The notes beneath the pieces are model-generated. The model had not been told where the DNA came from. It ran no database searches and worked only from the letters and a program-made list of their open reading frames with translations. DNA of 64,000 nt from NCBI RefSeq assembly GCF_023656415.1, contig NZ_JAMOIL010000005.1, positions 1 to 64,000 of the forward strand, read 5' to 3'. This DNA comes from Nocardioides bruguierae (GTDB lineage Bacteria; Actinomycetota; Actinomycetes; Propionibacteriales; Nocardioidaceae). Shown piece after piece: positions 17,749 through 26,660 of this stretch; the first letter of the stretch is position 1, and each line of letters opens with the position of its first letter. A program made the translations under genes and the position numbers.

Positions 17749-19461
17749 GTGACACCCGGCCTGATGATCGTCTGCTTCGTCGTCCTCGTCGCCGTCAGCG
17801 CCCTGGCCCCGCGCATCGGGGTGGCCGCTCCCCTGGCGCTGGTCGCCGGCGGCGTGGCGCTCAGCTACGCGCCCGGCGTCGACGTGGTCGAGGTCGACCC
17901 CGAGCTGGTGCTCGCCGGCATCCTGCCGCCGCTGCTCTACGCCTCGGCGGTGAACATGCCGACCCTCGACTTCCGCCGCGAGCTGCGCTCGATCACCTGG
18001 CTCTCCGTGGTCGTCGTGGTGGTCAGCGCCCTGCTCTGCGGGCTCGTGGTCTCGGCCCTCGTGCCCGGCGTGGGCTTCGCGGCCGGCATGGCCCTGGGCG
18101 CCGTGATCAGCCCGACGGACGCGGTGGCCACCTCGATCGTCAAGGAGGCCGGGGTCGCCCCGCGCGTGGTCACGGTGCTGGACGGCGAGGGCCTGCTCAA
18201 CGACGCCACCGCCCTGGTGCTGCTGCGCTCGGCCGTCGCCGGCGGAGCGCTCACGGTGGGCGGCGTGGCGGGCGACCTGCTGCGGTCGCTGGTCGTCGCC
18301 GTGCTGGTCGGCGCGGTCGTGGGCCGGCTGACGCTGCAGGTGCGCAGCCGGATCGCCGACGACACGCTCAACGTCGCGACCTCGTTCGTGGTGCCGTACC
18401 TCGCGTTCTTCCCCGCCGAGGAGGCCGGCGCGTCCGGCCTGGTCGCCGCCGTGGTCGCCGGCCTGGTGGTCAGCGCCCGCCGCGTGCACGAGCTGCCCGC
18501 CGCCGTCCGCCGCGCCGAGTCGACCAACTGGCACTCGGTCTCGTTCCTGCTCGAGGGCGCCGTGTTCCTGCTGATGGGCCTGCAGACGCGGGGCCTGGTG
18601 GAGGACTTCCGCGCCGACTCGCGCACGTGGGTCGACGTGGCGCTGGTCGGCGGCTGCTGCCTCCTGGTGCTGTGGGGCGTGCGGGCGGCGTTCGTGGCCA
18701 CGCTGGTGGCGCGCGCGGGCACCGAGCACGCCCGCGGACGCGCCCGCACCGAGGCCGTCCGCCGTCACTGGCAGGGACGCCTGGAGCGCACGGTCACCCG
18801 CCGGCACGACCCCGCGGCGGCCGAGCGGCGTGCCTCGCGGGTCCGTACCGAGCTGGAGCGCCGGGAGGCCGACCTGCGCTTCTACGCCGACGAGCAGCTG
18901 CGCAAGCGCGACGGCGGGGTGCTGTTCTGGGCGGGCCTGCGCGGCGCCGTCACGCTGGCGGCCGCGCAGACGATCCCCGCCGGCACGGCCCACCGGCCGC
19001 TGCTGGTGCTCACCGCGTTCGCCCTGGCGGTCGCCACCCTCGTCCTCCAGGGCGGGACGCTCTCCTGGCTGGTCACGAGGCTGGGGGCGCGCGTGGACCG
19101 CCGCGACGTGCGCCGCGAGCACGGCACGTCGCTGGCCGAGCTGCTCGCGGGGGTGGCCGACTCCACCACCGGCGACATCGCCGCGAACGGTCTCGACGGC
19201 CGCCAGGTGGAGTGGTTGGTGCTCGACCAGGCCCGCGAGGCCTCCCACCCCGAGCGCTACACGCTGTGGGCGGGCGACGACGAGGCCGACCGGCACCGCC
19301 GGATCACCGAGTACCGGCGGGTGCGGCAGGCGATCATCGACGACCAGCGCGAGGCGCTGCTCGACGCCCGGGCCAGCGGCCGCTACGACTCGGCGGCCGT
19401 GCGGGAGATGCTGCTGCGCCTCGACGCGGGAGAGATGACGGTGGACGGGCTCCAGGGCTGA
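17749..19461 (+). CDS. Na+/H+ antiporter, CPA1 (NhaP) family
   Basis: This is a predicted cation/proton antiporter for pH and sodium homeostasis, about 570 aa. Roughly 10-12 hydrophobic segments fill residues 1-330, including AVISPTDAVATSIVKEAGV and the ion-site motif GLLNDATALVLL typical of CPA1. A charged cytosolic insert (about 325-385, RRHDPAAAERRASRVR) precedes the last membrane pair GGVLFWAGLRGAVTLAAA. A hydrophilic tail of about 130 residues follows. The GTG start is preceded by GAGG. It ends at a hairpin terminator facing the convergent aldehyde dehydrogenase gene. Confidence 0.92.
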   Translation: MTPGLMIVCFVVLVAVSALAPRIGVAAPLALVAGGVALSYAPGVDVVEVDPELVLAGILPPLLYASAVNMPTLDFRRELRSITWLSVVVVVVSALLCGLVVSALVPGVGFAAGMALGAVISPTDAVATSIVKEAGVAPRVVTVLDGEGLLNDATALVLLRSAVAGGALTVGGVAGDLLRSLVVAVLVGAVVGRLTLQVRSRIADDTLNVATSFVVPYLAFFPAEEAGASGLVAAVVAGLVVSARRVHELPAAVRRAESTNWHSVSFLLEGAVFLLMGLQTRGLVEDFRADSRTWVDVALVGGCCLLVLWGVRAAFVATLVARAGTEHARGRARTEAVRRHWQGRLERTVTRRHDPAAAERRASRVRTELERREADLRFYADEQLRKRDGGVLFWAGLRGAVTLAAAQTIPAGTAHRPLLVLTAFALAVATLVLQGGTLSWLVTRLGARVDRRDVRREHGTSLAELLAGVADSTTGDIAANGLDGRQVEWLVLDQAREASHPERYTLWAGDDEADRHRRITEYRRVRQAIIDDQREALLDARASGRYDSAAVREMLLRLDAGEMTVDGLQG

Positions 19462-19491
19462 GCGTCCGCTCGGCCCCCGCTCCCCCCGGGG

Positions 19492-19517
19492 CGGGCTCCC
19501 TCTCGGGGCGGAGCCCG
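19492..19517. terminator. Convergent hairpin terminator
   Basis: CGGGCTCC and GGAGCCCG form a perfect 8-bp stem with a 10-nt loop, 30 nt after the antiporter stop and about 18 nt after the aldehyde dehydrogenase stop on the other strand. It is bidirectional in position. Confidence 0.6.
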
Positions 19518-19534
19518 TCCACCGCCGGTACCCC

Positions 19535-20971
19535 CTACTCGCCGATGTAGCTCATGACGTGCTTGACGCGCGTGTAGTCCTCGAACCCGTACATGGACAG
19601 GTCCTTGCCGTAGCCCGAGTGCTTGAACCCGCCGTGGGGCATCTCGGAGAGGAACGGGATGTGGGTGTTGATCCACACCGCCCCGAAGTCGAGACGCCGC
19701 GAGACGCGCATGGCCCGGCCGTGGTCGGCGGTCCACACCGAGGAGGCCAGCCCGTACTTGGAGTCGTTGGCCCAGCGCAGCGCCTCGGCCTCGTCGGAGA
19801 ACTTCTGCACGGTCATCACCGGCCCGAAGATCTCGTTCTGCACCTGCTCGTCGTCCTGCCGCAGCCCCGAGACGACGGTGGGCTCGTAGAAGTAGCCCTC
19901 GTCGTACTTGCGGGCGCCGCCGGTGACGATCTCGGCGTGGTCCGGCAGGCGGTCGACCATGCCGGACACGTGCGCCAGCTGGTTGGCGTTGTTCAGGGGC
20001 CCGTAGTAGACGCCCTCCTCGTCGGGGCGACCGGTCGGCATCCCCTGCGCGGCCTCGGCCAGGGCGGCCACGAGGTCGTCGTGGATGCCGGGGGCGGCCA
20101 GGACGCGGGTCGCGGCCGTGCAGTCCTGGCCGGCGTTGAACAGCCCGGCGCCGGCGATCCCCTCGGCGGTCCTGGCCACGTCCGCGTCGTCGAAGACGAT
20201 GACGGGCGCCTTGCCGCCGAGCTCGAGGTGGACCTTCTTCAGGTCGGACGAGGCGGCCTCGGCGACCTGCATGCCGGCGCGCACGGAGCCGGTGATGGCC
20301 ACCATCTGCGGGGTGGGGTGCGAGACCAGCGCCCGGCCGGTGTCGCGGTCGCCGCACACGACGTTCAGCACGCCCGGCGGCAGGAACTCCTGCGCGATCT
20401 CGGCCAGCAGGGTGGACGAGGCGGGCGTGGTGTCGCTGGGCTTGAGCACGATCGTGTTGCCGGCCGCCAGCGCGGGCGCGATCTTCCAGATCATCATCAT
20501 GAGCGGGTAGTTCCAGGGCGTCACCTGGCCCACGACGCCGATCGGCTCGCGCCGCACGAACGAGGTGTGGTCGGTCATGTACTCCCCGGCCGAGCGGCCC
20601 TCCAGGATGCGCGCGGCGCCCGCGAAGAACCGGAAGTGGTCGTGGGCGTAGCCCATCTCCTCGTCCATGGTCAGCTGGAACGGCTTGCCGGTGTCGGCGC
20701 ACTCGACCCGGGCGATCTCCTCGGCCCGCTCCTCGATCGCGTCGGCCAGCTTGAGCAGCGCGCGGGCGCGGTCCTGCGGGGTGGTCTCCCAGCCCCAGCC
20801 CTCGAACGCCGCGTCGGCCGCCGCGTAGGCCCGGTCGACGTCCTCGGTGCCCGACATCGGGGCCTGCGCGTACACGCCGCCCGTGGTGGGGTCGATGACG
20901 TCGTAGGTCTCGCCGGAGGCGGCGGGCACCAGCTCGCCGTTGATGACGTTGGAGAAGGTCGTGTCGGCCAT
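19535..20971 (-). CDS. Aldehyde dehydrogenase, gamma-aminobutyraldehyde dehydrogenase-like
   Basis: This enzyme oxidises an amino-aldehyde (probably 4-aminobutanal from putrescine) to the acid with NAD+. The 478-aa length and motifs are standard [18 protein letters not shown] and [16 protein letters not shown] for NAD binding, catalytic Glu in [12 protein letters not shown] and catalytic Cys in [13 protein letters not shown]-terminal [16 protein letters not shown] is typical of the aminobutyraldehyde/betaine aldehyde group. The specific substrate is inferred from the neighbouring aminotransferase, FAD amine oxidases and PotABCD-like transporter. The start is at the MADTTFSN methionine. Confidence 0.88.
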   Translation of the reverse strand: MADTTFSNVINGELVPAASGETYDVIDPTTGGVYAQAPMSGTEDVDRAYAAADAAFEGWGWETTPQDRARALLKLADAIEERAEEIARVECADTGKPFQLTMDEEMGYAHDHFRFFAGAARILEGRSAGEYMTDHTSFVRREPIGVVGQVTPWNYPLMMMIWKIAPALAAGNTIVLKPSDTTPASSTLLAEIAQEFLPPGVLNVVCGDRDTGRALVSHPTPQMVAITGSVRAGMQVAEAASSDLKKVHLELGGKAPVIVFDDADVARTAEGIAGAGLFNAGQDCTAATRVLAAPGIHDDLVAALAEAAQGMPTGRPDEEGVYYGPLNNANQLAHVSGMVDRLPDHAEIVTGGARKYDEGYFYEPTVVSGLRQDDEQVQNEIFGPVMTVQKFSDEAEALRWANDSKYGLASSVWTADHGRAMRVSRRLDFGAVWINTHIPFLSEMPHGGFKHSGYGKDLSMYGFEDYTRVKHVMSYIGE

Positions 20972-21001
20972 GCGCCGCAGCCTAGGGATGTATCGGCCCG
21001 C

Positions 21002-21020
21002 CGACAACGGATTCGACAAC
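21002..21020. promoter_or_regulatory. CGACAAC direct repeats upstream of the aldehyde dehydrogenase
   Basis: CGACAAC occurs at 21002-21008 and 21014-21020, a 12-bp period, about 30-50 nt upstream of the aldehyde dehydrogenase ATG. Related text (CACAACCGAATCCG) occurs upstream of the aminotransferase near 22790. This is a possible binding site for a shared polyamine regulator such as the Lrp protein at 30168; evidence is weak. Confidence 0.25.
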
Positions 21021-21085
21021 CGGATCAGTAGTTGTAACCGCCGTGTCACACGGAATCCGTTGCGCCGACCCCATCACGGTCGCGA

Positions 21086-22714
21086 TCAGGTCGCGCCGTG
21101 CACCTGCTCGCCGGCCACCCAGGTGCCGACCACCCCGGCCGCGCCGACCTCCTCGACGGGGCCGGCGCACACGTCGCGGTCCAGCAGGACGAGGTCCGCC
21201 ACCGCCCCGGGCGCGAGCCGACCGGCGTCGTGCCGCCCGTTGAGGCCGGCGCTGCCGGAGGTGTAGGCGGCCAGGGCCACCTCCAGGGGCAGCGCCTGCT
21301 CCGGCAGGAAGGGCTCGTGGCCGGCCGGCCCGTCGGCACCGTGCTCGACGCGGTTGACGGCCACGTGCAGCGCCGCGAGGGGGTCCGGGGTGGAGACCGG
21401 CCAGTCGGAGCCGGCCGCCAGCGCCGCACCCGCCCGGTGCAGGTCGCCGAACGGGTACTGCCAGGCCGACCGCTCGGGCCCGAGGAAGGGGATCGTCAGC
21501 TCGGCCATCTGCTCGTCCAGGCAGGCCCAGAGGGTCTGCATGTTGGCCGTCAGCCCGAGGGCGGCGAAACGCGGCACGTCCTGGGGGTGCACCACCTGCA
21601 GGTGCGCCAGGTGGTGGCGCAGCGACCGCCCCGCCTCGTCCAGGGACTCGAAGGCGTCCAGGGCCTCGCGCACCCCGCGGTCACCGATGGCGTGCACGTG
21701 CACCTGGAACCCGGCGGCGGCCAGCACCGGCACGGCCGTGCGGAGCACGTGCGGGTCCACGAAGGAGTGCCCCGACCCGGACGTCGGGTGGCCGCAGCGG
21801 TCGAGGTAGGGCTCGAGCATGGCGGCGGTGCCGTTCTCGGCGACGCCGTCCTGCATGACCTTCACGCTCGTCGCCCGGAACCGGCCCACCGTGTAGGCGG
21901 CCCGCAGCGCGAGCAGGTCGGGCAGCTGCTCGAGGCCGCGCTCGCGGTCCCACCACAGGGCCCCGACGACGTCCGCGGTGAGCGTGCCGGCGCGAGCGGC
22001 CCGGACGTAGGCCGGCCCCGGGTCGTCCATGCCCGCGTAGGCGCCGACGATGGCGTCCTGCCAGCCGGTGACCCCGACGGAGTGCAGGTAGCGCTGCGCC
22101 TCGGCGAGCGCGGCGTCGTGCTCGCCGGCGTGCGTGGGCGGCAGCAAGCGCGAGACGAGGTGCATCGCGCCCTCGTGCAGGGTGCCGGTGGGGCGACCCT
22201 GCGGGTCGCGCTCGATGCGCCCGTCGGCCGGGTCGGGCGTGCGCTCGTCGATCCCGGCCAGCGCCAGGGCGCGGCTGTTGACCCAGGCGCCGTGGTGGTC
22301 GCGGTTGGGCAGGAAGACGGGCCGGTCGGGCACGACGGCGTCGAGCAGGTCGGCGGTCGGAGCGCCTCCGGGGAACGCGCTCATCGCCCAGCCGCCGCCC
22401 TGCACCCAGGCCGCCTCGGGGTGGGCGAGGGCGTAGTCACCGACCACGCGCTGGTACTCCGCCGCCGTCGAGGCCTCCGAGAGGTCGCAGCGGATGCGCT
22501 CGAGGCCGCCCTGCACGGCGTGCACGTGGGCGTCGGTGAAGCCGGGCAGGAGCAGCGCGCCGCCGGCGTCCACCACCGCCACGTCACCGCTGGCGCCGAC
22601 CTCGCCGGGAGCGGCGACGACCGCCACCCGCCCGTCGACCACGAGGACGTCGGCGGCGCCGCGGTAGCGATGACCGTCGAACACGCGACCGCCGGTGAAC
22701 AGGGTGCTCGTCAT
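21086..22714 (-). CDS. Amidohydrolase, YtcJ-like (amidohydrolase_3 family)
   Basis: This is a metal-dependent hydrolase of about 542 aa acting on an amide, carbamate or imine bond; the substrate is unknown. Features are LLPGFTDAHVHAVQGG (metal-binding His-x-His, residues about 55-70), the lysine region SVKVMQDGVAENGTAAML, HVHAIGDRGVREALDAFE, an HLQVVHPQDVPRFA segment and the C-terminal GSDWPVSTPDPLAALHVAV with a conserved Asp. The layout and length match the YtcJ/NfdA-type family. It lies between the aldehyde dehydrogenase and the aminotransferase and may join their catabolic theme, though this is only positional inference. Confidence 0.85.
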   Translation of the reverse strand: MTSTLFTGGRVFDGHRYRGAADVLVVDGRVAVVAAPGEVGASGDVAVVDAGGALLLPGFTDAHVHAVQGGLERIRCDLSEASTAAEYQRVVGDYALAHPEAAWVQGGGWAMSAFPGGAPTADLLDAVVPDRPVFLPNRDHHGAWVNSRALALAGIDERTPDPADGRIERDPQGRPTGTLHEGAMHLVSRLLPPTHAGEHDAALAEAQRYLHSVGVTGWQDAIVGAYAGMDDPGPAYVRAARAGTLTADVVGALWWDRERGLEQLPDLLALRAAYTVGRFRATSVKVMQDGVAENGTAAMLEPYLDRCGHPTSGSGHSFVDPHVLRTAVPVLAAAGFQVHVHAIGDRGVREALDAFESLDEAGRSLRHHLAHLQVVHPQDVPRFAALGLTANMQTLWACLDEQMAELTIPFLGPERSAWQYPFGDLHRAGAALAAGSDWPVSTPDPLAALHVAVNRVEHGADGPAGHEPFLPEQALPLEVALAAYTSGSAGLNGRHDAGRLAPGAVADLVLLDRDVCAGPVEEVGAAGVVGTWVAGEQVHGAT

Positions 22715-22880
22715 GCCCCGTTCCTACCAGCGCGCCGGGCTCCGGCACGAGAGGCGCGTCAGCCATAACCTCCGCGTAACGCATTCGTCACAACCGAATC
22801 CGCACCCATTTGTCGCCATGGCGACGGATTTCGTCGCCCAGGGCTTGCCTTGCGCCCGACCCCTCCGCCACGATGGGCCC

Positions 22881-24266
22881 ATGACGGACTACGAGCACCT
22901 CCAGCGCGCCGCCAAGGACCACCTGTGGATGCACTTCACGCAGCACGGTCGGTACGCGACCGAGGACGTGCCCGTGATCGTCCGCGGCGAGGGCGCCTAC
23001 ATCTACGACAGCCACGGGCGGAAGTACCTGGACGGCCTGGCCGGCCTGTTCGTGAACCAGCTGGGCCACGGCCGCACGGAGCTGGCCGACGCCGCTGCCG
23101 AGCAGGCCAAGCAGCTGGCCTTCCACCCGCTGTGGTCCTACGCCCACCCGGCCGCGATCGAGCTGGCCGAGAAGGTGGCCGGCTACGCCCCGGGCGACCT
23201 GAACCGCGTCTTCTTCACCAGCGGTGGCGGCGAGGCGGTCGAGTCGGCCTGGAAGCTCGCCAAGAACTACTTCAAGCTCACCGGCAAGCCGATGAAGCAC
23301 AAGGTGATCAGCCGAGCCGTCGCCTACCACGGCACCACCCAGGGGGCGCTCTCGATCACCGGGCTGCCGGGCCTCAAGGCCCCGTTCGAGCCGCTGGTGC
23401 CGTCCACCTTCCGGGTGCCGAACACCAACGTCTACCGCGCCCACGAGATCACCGCCGGCCTCATGGACGGCTCCGACCCGGAGGCGTTCGGCCGGTGGGC
23501 GGCCGACCAGGTGGGCATCGCGATCGAGAACGAGGGCGCCGAGACCGTCGCGGCCGTCTTCCTCGAGCCCGTGCAGAACGCCGGCGGCTGCTTCCCGCCG
23601 CCCCCGGGCTACTGGGAGCGGGTGCGCGAGATCTGCGACGAGCACGACGTGCTGCTGGTCTCCGACGAGGTCATCTGCGCCTACGGCCGCCTGGGCCACA
23701 TGTTCGGCGCCGAGCGCTTCGGCTACCAGCCCGACATCATCACCTCGGCCAAGGGCCTCACCTCCGGCTACTCCCCGCTCGGCGCGATGATCGCCTCCGA
23801 CCGGCTGATGGAGCCGTTCCTGCAGGGGACCGAGTCGTTCCTGCACGGCTACACCTTCGGCGGCCACCCGGTCTCCGCGGCCGTCGGCCTGCGCAACCTG
23901 CAGCTGTTCGAGGAGGAGAACGTCCTGGAGCACGTGCGCGACAACCGCGACGCCTTCCGCGCCACCCTGGAGAAGCTGCGCGACCTGCCGATCGTCGGCG
24001 ACGTCCGTGGTGACGGGTTCTTCTACGGCATCGAGCTCGTCAAGGACCAGGCCACCAAGGAGTCCTTCACCGCCGAGGAGTCCGAGCGCATCCTCTACGG
24101 GTTCGTCTCCAAGGAGCTGTTCAACCAGGGCCTCTACTGCCGCGCCGACGACCGTGGCGACCCGGTCATCCAGCTCTCCCCGCCGCTGATCTGCGGCCAG
24201 GCCGAGTTCGACGACATGGAGCAGGTGCTCCGCGTCGTCCTCGAGAAGGCGTCCGCGATGCTCTGA
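22881..24266 (+). CDS. Class III aminotransferase (polyamine/GABA:pyruvate transaminase-like)
   Basis: This is a PLP-dependent aminotransferase of 461 aa that probably transfers the terminal amino group of putrescine, GABA or a related omega-amino compound to pyruvate. Motifs are FTSGGGEAVESAWKLA (PLP phosphate cup), VAYHGTTQGALSITG, VLLVSDEVICAYGRLG (PLP-ring Asp) and the Schiff-base Lys in ITSAKGLTSGYSPLG. The ATG at 22881 gives the family-typical MTDYEHLQRAAKDHLWMHF start. It is divergent from the amidohydrolase and ends at a strong terminator. The 16-nt string TCCGCCACGATGGGCC just before the start recurs in that terminator. Confidence 0.9.
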   Translation: MTDYEHLQRAAKDHLWMHFTQHGRYATEDVPVIVRGEGAYIYDSHGRKYLDGLAGLFVNQLGHGRTELADAAAEQAKQLAFHPLWSYAHPAAIELAEKVAGYAPGDLNRVFFTSGGGEAVESAWKLAKNYFKLTGKPMKHKVISRAVAYHGTTQGALSITGLPGLKAPFEPLVPSTFRVPNTNVYRAHEITAGLMDGSDPEAFGRWAADQVGIAIENEGAETVAAVFLEPVQNAGGCFPPPPGYWERVREICDEHDVLLVSDEVICAYGRLGHMFGAERFGYQPDIITSAKGLTSGYSPLGAMIASDRLMEPFLQGTESFLHGYTFGGHPVSAAVGLRNLQLFEEENVLEHVRDNRDAFRATLEKLRDLPIVGDVRGDGFFYGIELVKDQATKESFTAEESERILYGFVSKELFNQGLYCRADDRGDPVIQLSPPLICGQAEFDDMEQVLRVVLEKASAML

Positions 24267-24286
24267 GCCTCTCCAGGCTCCCCGGC

Positions 24287-24324
24287 ACGGGCCCGGTCCA
24301 TCCGCCACGATGGGCCGGGCCCGT
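24287..24324. terminator. Strong convergent hairpin terminator
   Basis: Arms 24287-24301 and 24310-24324 pair over 15 bp (ACGGGCCCGG core) with a single G-T wobble and an 8-nt loop. It lies 20 nt after the aminotransferase stop and 24 nt after the FAD oxidoreductase stop on the opposite strand. Confidence 0.85.
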
Positions 24325-24348
24325 CCGCGTCTCCCCGCCTCGGCGGGG

Positions 24349-25812
24349 TCAGGAGTCGAAGCCCAGGCCCGCGCGGTCGAGGCCACGCAGCCACAGGTTG
24401 CGCCGGCCGGCGTGGGTGTCGGCGTGGTCGAGGGACCAGCGGGTGAGGTTGATGCCCAGGGCACGCAGCGGCTCGGGCGGGAACGGCAGCGGCTTCTCGC
24501 GCACCATCCGCAGGCGGGTCCGCTCGGTGTCGGCGCCGTCGAGGAGGTCCAGGACGACCAGGCCGGCGAAGCGGGTGGCCGCGACGCCCAGGCCGGTGAA
24601 CCCGAGCGCGTACGAGACCCGACCGCCCAGCGCGGTGCCGTAGAAGGCGTTGAACCGGGTGCAGGTGTCGATCACGCCGCCCCAGCGGTGGGTGAACCGC
24701 AGCCCTTCCAGCTGGGGGAAGGTCTCGAAGAAGTGCTCGGCGAGCATCCGGTGCGTCGCCTCGCGCTGCTCCAGCTCGGGGGCGATCCGCGAGCCGTAGT
24801 GGTAGACGGCGTCGTAGCCGCCCCACAGGATGCGGTCGTCGCGGGTGAGCCGGTAGTAGTGGAACTGGTTGGCGGCGTCCCCGATGCCCTGCCGCCCCTC
24901 CCAGCCGATGGCGGCCTTCTGCTCGGGCGTGAGCGGCTCGGTCATCAGCACGTGGTCGTAGACGGGCACGGTCATGAGGTCGAGGCGACGCAGCAGCGAG
25001 GGGAAGGCGTTGGTCGCCAGCACCACGGACCAGGCGCGGACGCCGCCGGTCACGCCGGACCCGGAGGCAGAGGTCCCCACGTGGACGCCGGCACCCCGCC
25101 GTTCCAGCGAGACCGCCTTGGTCTGCTCGTGGATGACCACGCCGGCGTCGAGGCACGCCTGCCGCAGCCCCCACGCCAGCCGGGCGGGCTCGACGAGGGC
25201 GGTGCCGTCGGGCTCGTGCAGGGCACCCAGGTAGGTCGGCGAGTCGACCATCGCCCGGGTCTCCTCGGCCGACAGCAGCGTGCCGGAGGCCCCGTGGGAG
25301 GTCATGGCGTCGTGCAGCTCCGCCAGCTCCTCGACGTGGTGCGGTCGGGTGGCCACCGTGAGCTCCCCGACGAGGGAGAAGTCGCAGTCGATGCCGTGCC
25401 GGGCGATGTCGGCGCCCATGTCGGCGAGGTTCTCGGCGCCGAGCCGGTCGAGGGTCGCCAGCTCGTCGGGCCAGCGCTCCAGGCCGTTGCCGAACCCGTG
25501 GGTCAGCGAGGCCGAGGCGAAGCCGCCGTTGCGGCCGGACGCCTCGTCCCCGCAGCGTCCGGCCTCGAGCAGCACCACGGAGCGACCCGGGTGCCGTTCC
25601 CGGGCCAGCAGCGCGGTCCACAGGCCGGTGTAGCCGCCGCCGACCACCACGAGGTCGGCCTCGGTCTCCCCCACCAGCGGCGCGAGCGCCTCGGGGCGAG
25701 CCGGGTCGTCGAGCCAGAACGGCAGCGGGGCGGCGTCCGCGAGCGAGCCCGCGGCCGCCCCGCCACCATCCCGATGACCGTGACGACCGAGGCGACCGGC
25801 GCGCCGGCTCAT
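24349..25812 (-). CDS. FAD-dependent amine oxidoreductase (DAO/PuuB-like), polyamine operon
   Basis: This is a 487-aa flavoprotein of the glycine/D-amino-acid oxidase fold that likely oxidises an amine to an imine. After a 50-residue leader it has the FAD motif DLVVVGGGYTGLWTALLARE, then EAGRCGDEASGRNGGFASA typical of PuuB/OrdL-like enzymes, and C-terminal LGFTGLGVAATRFAGLVV. It shares this architecture with the second oxidase at 30677. Its ATG overlaps the stop of the transporter permease gene (ATGA), so it is the last gene of the potD-A-B-C operon. The operon context argues for a polyamine or polyamine-derived substrate. Confidence 0.88.
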   Translation of the reverse strand: MSRRAGRLGRHGHRDGGGAAAGSLADAAPLPFWLDDPARPEALAPLVGETEADLVVVGGGYTGLWTALLARERHPGRSVVLLEAGRCGDEASGRNGGFASASLTHGFGNGLERWPDELATLDRLGAENLADMGADIARHGIDCDFSLVGELTVATRPHHVEELAELHDAMTSHGASGTLLSAEETRAMVDSPTYLGALHEPDGTALVEPARLAWGLRQACLDAGVVIHEQTKAVSLERRGAGVHVGTSASGSGVTGGVRAWSVVLATNAFPSLLRRLDLMTVPVYDHVLMTEPLTPEQKAAIGWEGRQGIGDAANQFHYYRLTRDDRILWGGYDAVYHYGSRIAPELEQREATHRMLAEHFFETFPQLEGLRFTHRWGGVIDTCTRFNAFYGTALGGRVSYALGFTGLGVAATRFAGLVVLDLLDGADTERTRLRMVREKPLPFPPEPLRALGINLTRWSLDHADTHAGRRNLWLRGLDRAGLGFDS

Positions 25813-26660
25813 CGACCCGCGCGACGCCGCGCCAGCACGTCGCCGGCGACCACGGCCGCGAGGGCGATGAGGAACATGATCGTGCCGACCACGTTGATCT
25901 GGGCCGGGATGCCGCGTTGGGCCGCACCCCACACGAACATCGGGAACGTGACCTCCTGGCCCGCGTTGAGGTTCGTGATGATGAAGTCGTCGAAGGACAG
26001 CGAGAACGACAGCAGCGCCGCGGCCAGGATGCCCGGGAAGACCAGCGGGAAGCTGATCCGCCAGAAGGTCTGCCACTCGTTGGCGTAGAGGTCCATCGCC
26101 GCCTGCTCCAGCCGCGGGTCGAGACCGGCGAGCCGCGCCTTGACGGTCACCACCACGAACGACAGGCAGAACATGATGTGGGCGATGAGGATCGTCCAGA
26201 AGCCCAGCAGGCCGGAGACGCCGCCGTTGACGAACAGGGCCAGCAGCGAGGAGCCCATCACGACCTCGGGGGTGGCCATCGGCAGGAAGATGACGATGTT
26301 GGCCGCGGCCCGGCCCCGGAAGCGGTGCCGCACCATCGCGAAGGCCATCAGCGTGCCCAGCAGCGTCGCGACCAGCGTGGCGAGCACGCCGATCTCGATG
26401 CTGACGCGCAGCGCCTCGCACATGCCGAGCGGGCCGCAGATGTTGGTCCAGTTGTCGAGGGTGAACCCGTCGAAGCTGTAGGAGTTGCGTGCGGCCGGGT
26501 CGTTGAACGACATCAGGATCACGACGAAGACCGGCGTGAACATGTACAGCAGCACCAGCAGGCCGACGAGGAGCACGACGTTGTCGCCGAGCCAGCGGGT
26601 GAACCGGCTGCCGGCGGACCGCGGGGCGGTGGCGGTGGCGGAAGGGGTTGCAGTGCTCAC
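25809..26660 (-). CDS. potC: Polyamine-type ABC transporter permease, PotC-like
   Basis: This is the second membrane subunit of a spermidine/putrescine-family importer, 283 aa. Six predicted membrane helices begin with VVLLVGLLVLLYMFTPVFVVILMSF. The cytoplasmic EAA-type loop is LEQAAMDLYANEWQTFWRISFPL. It is coupled by 4-nt overlaps on both sides (GTGA/ATGA pattern) to potB upstream and the FAD oxidoreductase downstream, so stoichiometric expression is expected. The exact ligand is set by the binding protein and is not provable here. Confidence 0.9.
   Translation of the reverse strand: MSTATPSATATAPRSAGSRFTRWLGDNVVLLVGLLVLLYMFTPVFVVILMSFNDPAARNSYSFDGFTLDNWTNICGPLGMCEALRVSIEIGVLATLVATLLGTLMAFAMVRHRFRGRAAANIVIFLPMATPEVVMGSSLLALFVNGGVSGLLGFWTILIAHIMFCLSFVVVTVKARLAGLDPRLEQAAMDLYANEWQTFWRISFPLVFPGILAAALLSFSLSFDDFIITNLNAGQEVTFPMFVWGAAQRGIPAQINVVGTIMFLIALAAVVAGDVLARRRAGR

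Noticed and set aside
13873..19296. Very long open frames on both strands (hundreds to over a thousand codons) overlapping ispG, rseP, dxr and the antiporter
   Set aside because: They are GC-rich shadows of the real genes: Arg/Ala/Gly/Pro-rich, without domain motifs or ribosome sites, and they run antisense or out of frame to proteins with clear catalytic motifs.
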